Part shown: positions 6,997 through 11,268 of the stretch, piece by piece
Layout of the letters: the number at the start of each line of letters is the position of its first letter
Numbering within the stretch: position 1 is the first letter of the stretch
Assembly: GCA_018970965.1 (NCBI GenBank)
Contig: JAGWVG010000029.1
Location: 1-11,268 of the forward strand
DNA length: 11,268 nt
Reading direction: 5' to 3'
DNA from: Alphaproteobacteria bacterium
GTDB lineage: Bacteria > Pseudomonadota > Alphaproteobacteria > Sphingomonadales > Sphingomonadaceae
The notes under the pieces: generated by a model
The model's database searches: none
What the model was told of the DNA's origin: nothing
What the model saw: only the letters and a program-made list of their open reading frames with translations
Translations under genes and position numbers: made by a program

Positions 6997-7476
6997 ATGA
7001 AACCAGAATTTACTGTCGACGATATTGATCGCAGCATTGTCGACCAGCTTCGCATCAATGGGCGAGCAACCAATCAACAAATTGCAGACAAGCTTGGCCT
7101 CACTGCCACGACTGTGTCGGCCCGCATCCGCCGAATGGAAGACGCCAACCAACTGCGTGTTGTCGCGGTGTCAGACTTTTCAGCGCATGGCTATAATGTA
7201 CTGATGGAAGTTGCCATTGAAGTGGATGGTCGCGCCGCATCTGAAGTGGCGGAAGAATTGGCAAAATTTCCTGAAGTGTTCGCGGCACATGTTGTGACTG
7301 GCCGTTATGATATCGATATGCTCGTGGTGCTTCATGATTTTGAGGAACTGCCGAGCTTGCTGCTTGATAAATTTTCAAAAGTCCGGGGCATTCGATCCAT
7401 GCTGCCGACCATCGCTGTCGATGTGATCAAATATAAATTCGACGTCGCGCCGATTGAAGACAGGGGGAATGCATGA
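6997..7476 (+). CDS. Lrp/AsnC-family transcriptional regulator, first of a coupled pair
   Basis: 159 residues. ATG 6997 is preferred over the adjacent TTG at 6994; only a weak ribosome site (GGA near 6985) is visible. The N-terminal winged helix-turn-helix (about 8-55, recognition region LTATTVSARIRRM) is followed by a RAM effector-binding/oligomerisation domain (about 65-145) with the typical GRYDIDMLV strand (102-110). Family members form dimers to octamers and respond to amino acids or other small acids. It sits 30 bp after an SDR gene and overlaps the second regulator gene by 4 bp, so the two proteins are made together and may form a heteromer. Probable local regulator of the catabolic genes (inference). 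Confidence 0.92.
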   Translation: MKPEFTVDDIDRSIVDQLRINGRATNQQIADKLGLTATTVSARIRRMEDANQLRVVAVSDFSAHGYNVLMEVAIEVDGRAASEVAEELAKFPEVFAAHVVTGRYDIDMLVVLHDFEELPSLLLDKFSKVRGIRSMLPTIAVDVIKYKFDVAPIEDRGNA

Positions 7477-7964
7477 GCACGCCACAGCTTGACGAGCTGG
7501 ATCGCCAGCTGATTGACATTCTGTCGCATGATGCGCGCGTCTCAAACCGCAAAATTGCGGCAGATTTGGGCGTTACCGAAGGCACCGTCCGCGGCCGCAT
7601 CAAGCGCTTACAGCAAGAACGGCTGATCGCATTTACCGCGATTACGGGCTTCAGCCTCTCCAATCACGCGCAACTGGCTTTCATTGGCGTGCAGGCTGAA
7701 GTTGGCATGGTCCGCGAAGTTGCAAAGCAAATTGCCGACTTGCCGCTGATCACCAGCGTGATGATTGCCATGGGCCAGTTCAACATTCTCGCCATTTCGG
7801 TATTTGATGAATTGGAAAACCTGGTCGAGAACGCATCGGACCGAATTTTGGCAATCGAAGGCGTCCACCATGTGGAAACGTCAATCGCCGTGAAAACGCT
7901 GAAATATAACCCCCGCGTGGTGCGCATCACCGAAGCGGACCATGCAGTTGACATGGGAGAATAG
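7473..7964 (+). CDS. Lrp/AsnC-family transcriptional regulator, second of a coupled pair
   Basis: 163 residues, starting in the ATGA overlap with the upstream paralogue; AGGGGG at 7462-7467 serves as ribosome site. The winged helix-turn-helix (about 7-54, VTEGTVRGRIKRL) is followed by a RAM domain (about 66-145). The G-x-Y-D turn of the partner is GQFN (101-104) here, so the effector pocket may differ. The C-terminal strand SIAVKTLKYN parallels TIAVDVIKYK of the first regulator, so the two are paralogues. The stop codon (7962-7964) is immediately followed by the long inverted repeat at 7965-8006, which places the gene next to a likely binding site. The operon appears to end here. Confidence 0.92.
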   Translation: MSTPQLDELDRQLIDILSHDARVSNRKIAADLGVTEGTVRGRIKRLQQERLIAFTAITGFSLSNHAQLAFIGVQAEVGMVREVAKQIADLPLITSVMIAMGQFNILAISVFDELENLVENASDRILAIEGVHHVETSIAVKTLKYNPRVVRITEADHAVDMGE

Positions 7965-8006
7965 CTATTTTGCGTAGTCAGATAAAATATCAGCTACGCA
8001 AAATAG
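7965..8006. promoter_or_regulatory. Inverted-repeat operator, site 2 (13-bp perfect arms, 16-bp spacer)
   Basis: CTATTTTGCGTAG (7965-7977) and CTACGCAAAATAG (7994-8006) are perfect inverted copies separated by 16 bp. The spacer holds an inner GATA/TATC repeat (7981-7984, 7988-7991) almost on the same centre. The core GCGTAG-N16-CTACGC is identical in sequence and spacing to site 1 at 1516-1553. It lies directly after the second Lrp/AsnC stop and 31 bp upstream of a TTGACA -35 element for the Rieske gene. It lacks a T tract, so a terminator role is unlikely. Activation, or repression by looping or of an alternative promoter, is possible. Confidence 0.75.
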
Positions 8007-8037
8007 AAAAATATCGCGTAAATCTTAAGCGATTTCA

Positions 8038-8064
8038 TTGACATTCTTGCCTTTCCTTTACGAT
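8038..8064 (+). promoter_or_regulatory. Probable promoter of the Rieske oxygenase gene
   Basis: A consensus -35 TTGACA (8038-8043) is followed after 15 bp by TACGAT (8059-8064), four of six matches to a -10. The spacing is short. Alternatives are a weaker -10 at 8061-8066 or an activator-dependent promoter, which would fit the operator just upstream. A leader of about 30 nt then carries GGGGTAAACTCCCC (8067-8080), a small inverted repeat, and the ribosome site AGAGGGAG (8088-8095). Confidence 0.4.
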
Positions 8065-8102
8065 TTGGGGTAAACTCCCCCGATTGAAGAGGGAGATTCC
8101 TG

Positions 8103-9182
8103 ATGGCAACAACGGCTGACTATGGTCTGGGGGAATATACCTATCCCCGTGGCTGGTTCATGGTGGCAACGTCTGAGGAAGTCACGACGACCCCGTCGGC
8201 CGTGCGCTTCTTTGGGCAAGACATGGTTTTATATCGCGGCCAATCAGGCCGGCCCTTCTTGGTAGAAGCCTATTGCCCGCACATGGGCACGCATTTGGCC
8301 AAGAACACAACTTCTTACGTCGTCGTCGATAAGGAGCATGTTGAGGGCGATAATATTCGCTGCCCTTATCATGGCTGGCGCTTTGGCCCAGATGGCCGTT
8401 GCAATGACATTCCATATTCCCCCGCGCCTGTGCCGAAGGCAGCGTGCCTGAAGAATTGGAAGCTCACTGAGCGCGCGGGCTGCTTGTGGATGTGGTATGA
8501 TGAAGAAGGTGGCGAGCCTTATTATGATCTGCCCGCCTTCGATCAATGGGATGCGCCGGGCTGGGTTAACTGGTCAGTCGAGGCGCTGGGTGAACTTAAC
8601 TGCCATCCGCAGGAAGTCGTCGATAACATGACGGATAAGGGCCATCTTCAGCCCGTCCACGGATCAATTGACATGGTCAGCTTTGAAAATGTTTTTGACG
8701 GCCATGTATGTCGCCAAATTCTGACTGCGGGCCACAAGACGCTTGCCGGTGACGGCGCAGAGCCGATGACCAATGACACATGGTATACTGGCCCCGGCAT
8801 CCTACAATCGGTGATGATTGGCGAATATCCGTCGCACATGCTGATTGCGCACACGCCGGTTGATGATGGCGTGATCAAGGTCTGGTACGGCCTGTTCGTG
8901 AAGGTCAAGAATGATCAGCCGACAGCCGAAGATATTGAGCTGGCAAAAGGCTATGAAAAGGCTGGCGTCGCTGCCTTTGCACAAGACTTTGAAATCTGGG
9001 CGCATAAGCGCCCCTGCCTCAACCCAATGATGGTCAAGGGCGATGGTCCTTTTGACAAGCTGCGCATCTGGTATCGCCAGTTCTACAACCCGCGCGCGCG
9101 CGCTGGTGAATTCCAGACCCGCGTGAATGGCAGCTACATCACGCGCGGCACACAAACCGCACCTTGGGATCAAGTCGCCTGA
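8103..9182 (+). CDS. Rieske non-heme iron oxygenase, KshA (3-ketosteroid 9alpha-hydroxylase)-like
   Basis: 359 residues; start set by AGAGGGAG 7 nt upstream. The N-terminal Rieske [2Fe-2S] domain has C58-x-H60 and C87-x2-H90. The gap between the pairs is 26 residues, about ten more than in KshA-type enzymes. The catalytic domain has N175-x2-D178-x2-H181-x4-H186, with H181, H186 and D295 (in DFEIW) as the 2-His-1-carboxylate iron site. DFEIWAHKRPCLNP (295-308) and RIWYRQFY (321-328) closely follow the KshA pattern. KshA hydroxylates C9 of 3-ketosteroids using electrons from the reductase KshB. No reductase or ferredoxin is encoded here, so one must be supplied elsewhere. Monooxygenation of a steroid, terpenoid or other polycyclic substrate is likely; the specific substrate is inference. 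Monocistronic, with the operator at 7965-8006 upstream and an intrinsic terminator downstream. Confidence 0.9.
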   Translation: MATTADYGLGEYTYPRGWFMVATSEEVTTTPSAVRFFGQDMVLYRGQSGRPFLVEAYCPHMGTHLAKNTTSYVVVDKEHVEGDNIRCPYHGWRFGPDGRCNDIPYSPAPVPKAACLKNWKLTERAGCLWMWYDEEGGEPYYDLPAFDQWDAPGWVNWSVEALGELNCHPQEVVDNMTDKGHLQPVHGSIDMVSFENVFDGHVCRQILTAGHKTLAGDGAEPMTNDTWYTGPGILQSVMIGEYPSHMLIAHTPVDDGVIKVWYGLFVKVKNDQPTAEDIELAKGYEKAGVAAFAQDFEIWAHKRPCLNPMMVKGDGPFDKLRIWYRQFYNPRARAGEFQTRVNGSYITRGTQTAPWDQVA

Positions 9183-9211
9183 TTTGACCCTAAGCCATAA
9201 CCTATAGATTG

Positions 9212-9243
9212 GGCCGGCCCTTGCAAAAGGAGCCGGCCTTTTT
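9212..9243 (+). terminator. Intrinsic terminator of the Rieske gene
   Basis: The stem GGCCGGC-CCTT pairs with AAGG-GCCGGCC (9212-9222 with 9227-9238, one bulged A at 9231). It is closed by the GNRA-type loop GCAA and followed by TTTTT (9239-9243). It begins 30 bp after the oxygenase stop codon. Confidence 0.9.
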
Positions 9244-9291
9244 CTTGGCCTTCACCCCGCTCAGTCTCTCAGCAAAAAGCCGCAACAGGCC

Positions 9292-9317
9292 GCATGTCAT
9301 AGGCGCATGTCATAGGC
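9292..9317. repeat. Perfect 13-bp tandem duplication
   Basis: GCATGTCATAGGC occurs twice back to back (9292-9304 and 9305-9317) in the space between the two facing terminators. It looks like a small replication-slippage duplication. No function is evident. Confidence 0.85.
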
Positions 9318-9350
9318 GTAAAAAAAGGGGCGCACCGCAGTGCGCCCCTT
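9318..9350 (-). terminator. Intrinsic terminator of the TonB-dependent receptor gene
   Basis: A perfect 11-bp stem, AAGGGGCGCAC (9325-9335) with GTGCGCCCCTT (9340-9350), and a 4-nt loop. On the minus strand the stem is followed by a run of T (complement of the A tract 9320-9326). It lies 25 bp beyond the receptor stop codon. On the plus strand the following ATATTTT could give weak back-up termination for the Rieske gene. Confidence 0.92.
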
Positions 9351-9375
9351 ATATTTTCGCTTCGGTGGGCCTGGC

Positions 9376-11268
9376 TTAGAAGGCCAAATCTGCCGTCAGA
9401 CCAAAGGTCCGCGGATCACCAAAGATGTCCGTGGCAAAGCCAAGGGCCCCGAAATCAACGGCGCGAACGACATAGCTCTTGTTCGTCAGGTTCTTACCCC
9501 ACAGCGTGACGCTGAAGTTCTTACCCAGACCCAGATTGTCGAAGCGCAGCTGCGCGTCCATCAAGCCGCGGGCATCGCCCTTGGTTTCATTGCGGAACGG
9601 AGCCGTCAGCGGGTTGCCGAACATCCAGAAGGACGAGGTGTAGTTATAGCCCACACGCGCCGTCACATCGACTGAGCCAATCGGATATTTGGCCGTTGCG
9701 CCGATATTCGCGGTCCAATTGGGCGAATAGCCCAGCTTCTGGATCGAAGCGACATTGCGGGCGACATTGTTAATGTCGCCGGCTGGGAAGTCGATTGGCT
9801 TCTTCTTCACATAACCCAACGAGCCATCGATGGAGATGTGATCGGTCAGAAGCAAATTGCCTTCCAGTTCCGCACCATAATATTTGGTCTTACCCGCGTT
9901 AACGGTGATGTTACCAAAGCTCTGGCCGGCCGGGGTCGGCACCGGAATGGTCACCAACTGGTCGGTATAGATGTTGTAGAACACTGCACCGTTCAGGCGC
10001 AGGCGCTTAGCAAACTCGGTCTTGGCACCCAGTTCGTACGACCAAATGGTTTCGGAATCGAAGGGTGTCAGCGGGATCGAGCTGGTGTCCTGACGCGCAT
10101 TATAGCCGCCCGAACGATAGCCACGTGCAATGCGTGCATAGAGATTCACATCATCAGACGCTTTGTAGTCGACAGTCAAATGGCCTGTCGGTGCGCTGAA
10201 GCTCTTGCTGCTGGTCGCACGATCCAGCGCCGCGCCCTGGAAGGGAACAGCCCCGTTTTGCGTGACCTGGAAGTTCTTCTTATCCCAGCTGTAACGCAGA
10301 CCCAGCGTAATACCGAGCGGCGCATCCGCCCCACCCGGACGATAAGTCGCCTGACCATAAAGTGCGAAGCTCTGGCCACGCGAGTTATACCCCAGCACCG
10401 ATGAGATTGGCATCGCACGGAAGCGCGCCGGGTTCAGCGGAGCGAGGAACGAGAGCGGACCGGCAAAAACCGCAGCGTTGGTATCCAACACATAGGCATA
10501 ATTTTGCGGGTTACGCTCCCGGCCGCTTTCCTTGAAGAAGAAGCCACCGACAACCCATTCAAGCGCGCGGCCGCTGGGCGAAACAATTTCAATTTCCTGG
10601 CTGAACTGCTTTTGACGACGATCATTCTGCGTGTTGAACAGATCTTGCGTCGTGGTCGGCACTGCCTGGGTTGACAAATAGCCCGCCGAAGCCGCGCCAA
10701 CGATGGGCGTAATATAGGCTGCGGGGAAGCCATTAAACAGCGTCGCCTGCGAGAAGGCCGGACCACGAATGCCGCCCATGCCGTCAATATCATTGCCTTC
10801 AATCGTATTGTGCCATTGGCGGTAAGCCGAGGTTGAGCGGATCGTGAAAGCATCATTTTCCAGTTCAAAGCGCAGCATGTCGCCCAACAGCGTGTCCGTC
10901 GACAGACCAGAGCTATTGTTGCACACTGTGCTGCGGCGCGTCAGTGACAGCTGAGACAGCGGCGTGCCACACGCCGGATCAACTGACGTCGACGCAGACA
11001 GATAGCCTTTGACATTGGCAGGCTGCACGACCTTGAAAGTGTTGCCATCCAACGTCAGCGTGCCCGGGAAGCGCGTAGCATCGCCATCGCCAACCGCAAC
11101 CAACTGCTCAAAGCCGGCCACGCCCTTGATGCGCGACCAGTCAAACACGTTGGTCATCGTCAGATTATCGGTCAGGTCAACCTGCATCGCCCAGCGTGCG
11201 CTGTTGTTGCGCTGCGCGCCTGGATCCAGACGGGCAGGCGCCAAGATATTGTCTACCGTGCCATTGCG
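9376..11268 (-). CDS. TonB-dependent outer-membrane receptor (N-terminal part outside window)
   Basis: 630 residues of the C-terminal beta-barrel. The frame runs open to the right edge, so signal peptide, TonB box and plug are not seen; a TTG at 11242-11244 is internal. The sequence shows repeated amphipathic strands with aromatic ends, SLGYVKKKPIDFPAGDINNV and GKNLTNKSYVV near the C-terminus. It ends FGDPRTFGLTADLAF, whose last residue is the terminal Phe recognised by the Bam machinery. Such receptors are numerous in sphingomonads and take up hydrophobic or large substrates with energy from TonB-ExbBD. Position next to the oxygenase suggests uptake of the substrate degraded by the locus (inference). 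Gene and promoter start lie outside, so regulation cannot be judged. It converges on the Rieske gene, separated by two terminators. Confidence 0.93.
   Translation of the reverse strand, partial: RNGTVDNILAPARLDPGAQRNNSARWAMQVDLTDNLTMTNVFDWSRIKGVAGFEQLVAVGDGDATRFPGTLTLDGNTFKVVQPANVKGYLSASTSVDPACGTPLSQLSLTRRSTVCNNSSGLSTDTLLGDMLRFELENDAFTIRSTSAYRQWHNTIEGNDIDGMGGIRGPAFSQATLFNGFPAAYITPIVGAASAGYLSTQAVPTTTQDLFNTQNDRRQKQFSQEIEIVSPSGRALEWVVGGFFFKESGRERNPQNYAYVLDTNAAVFAGPLSFLAPLNPARFRAMPISSVLGYNSRGQSFALYGQATYRPGGADAPLGITLGLRYSWDKKNFQVTQNGAVPFQGAALDRATSSKSFSAPTGHLTVDYKASDDVNLYARIARGYRSGGYNARQDTSSIPLTPFDSETIWSYELGAKTEFAKRLRLNGAVFYNIYTDQLVTIPVPTPAGQSFGNITVNAGKTKYYGAELEGNLLLTDHISIDGSLGYVKKKPIDFPAGDINNVARNVASIQKLGYSPNWTANIGATAKYPIGSVDVTARVGYNYTSSFWMFGNPLTAPFRNETKGDARGLMDAQLRFDNLGLGKNFSVTLWGKNLTNKSYVVRAVDFGALGFATDIFGDPRTFGLTADLAF

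Noticed and set aside
6997..7964. Lrp pair as AhbA/AhbB-type siroheme decarboxylase subunits
   Set aside because: Both proteins keep clear DNA-binding recognition helices, and no heme-pathway genes are nearby, so paired regulators are the simpler call.
7965..8006. Long inverted repeat as a terminator for the Lrp pair
   Set aside because: It has a 16-nt loop and no T run after the stem, and its core recurs upstream of another gene in a promoter position, so an operator fits better.
9838..10404. Open frame on the plus strand within the receptor gene
   Set aside because: It is an antisense shadow of a strong beta-barrel coding sequence, with no ribosome site or recognisable domain.
1..11268. 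CRISPR array, insertion sequence, integrase or tRNA
   Set aside because: No spaced direct repeats, transposase-like coding sequence, terminal inverted repeats or tRNA-like structure was seen on reading both strands.

Overview
This window reads as a catabolic gene region from an alphaproteobacterium, most probably a sphingomonad (inference). The grounds are the moderate-to-high GC content with purine-rich GGGAGAGA-type ribosome binding sites, a large TonB-dependent receptor, a Spinster-like MFS carrier, many short-chain dehydrogenases (SDRs), and a KshA-like Rieske oxygenase. No mobile element, CRISPR array, tRNA or rRNA was seen.

Layout, left to right. (1) A plus-strand group holds the 3' part of an Amidohydro_3/D-aminoacylase-type amidohydrolase, a Coq4-family protein, an SDR and a 12-TM MFS transporter. 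(2) A minus-strand SDR converges on the MFS gene, and their stop codons overlap. (3) A 111-bp divergent intergenic region opens a tightly packed plus-strand operon: an SDR with an altered catalytic tetrad, an HSL-type alpha/beta hydrolase, a third plus-strand SDR (the fourth in the window), and two translationally coupled Lrp/AsnC regulators. (4) A 138-bp AT-rich regulatory region precedes a single KshA-like Rieske oxygenase gene, which ends in an intrinsic terminator. (5) A converging, incomplete TonB-dependent receptor gene on the minus strand has its own terminator.

Taken together, the genes suggest uptake and stepwise breakdown of a hydrophobic, probably polycyclic or isoprenoid-like substrate, possibly arriving as an amide or ester conjugate. 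The receptor would handle outer-membrane uptake and the MFS carrier inner-membrane transport. Hydrolases would cut ester or amide bonds, SDRs would interconvert alcohols and ketones, and the Rieske enzyme would hydroxylate. The Coq4-like protein is an unexpected partner. The substrate is not determined by the sequence.

The most interesting signals are: a shared long inverted-repeat operator (TTGCGTAG-type arms, 16-bp spacer) in front of both the SDR-MFS pair and the Rieske gene; the Coq4 paralogue with an intact metal-binding motif; the SDR whose Asn and Tyr catalytic positions are Glu and Ser; and the Rieske domain with an unusually long gap between its two Cys/His pairs.
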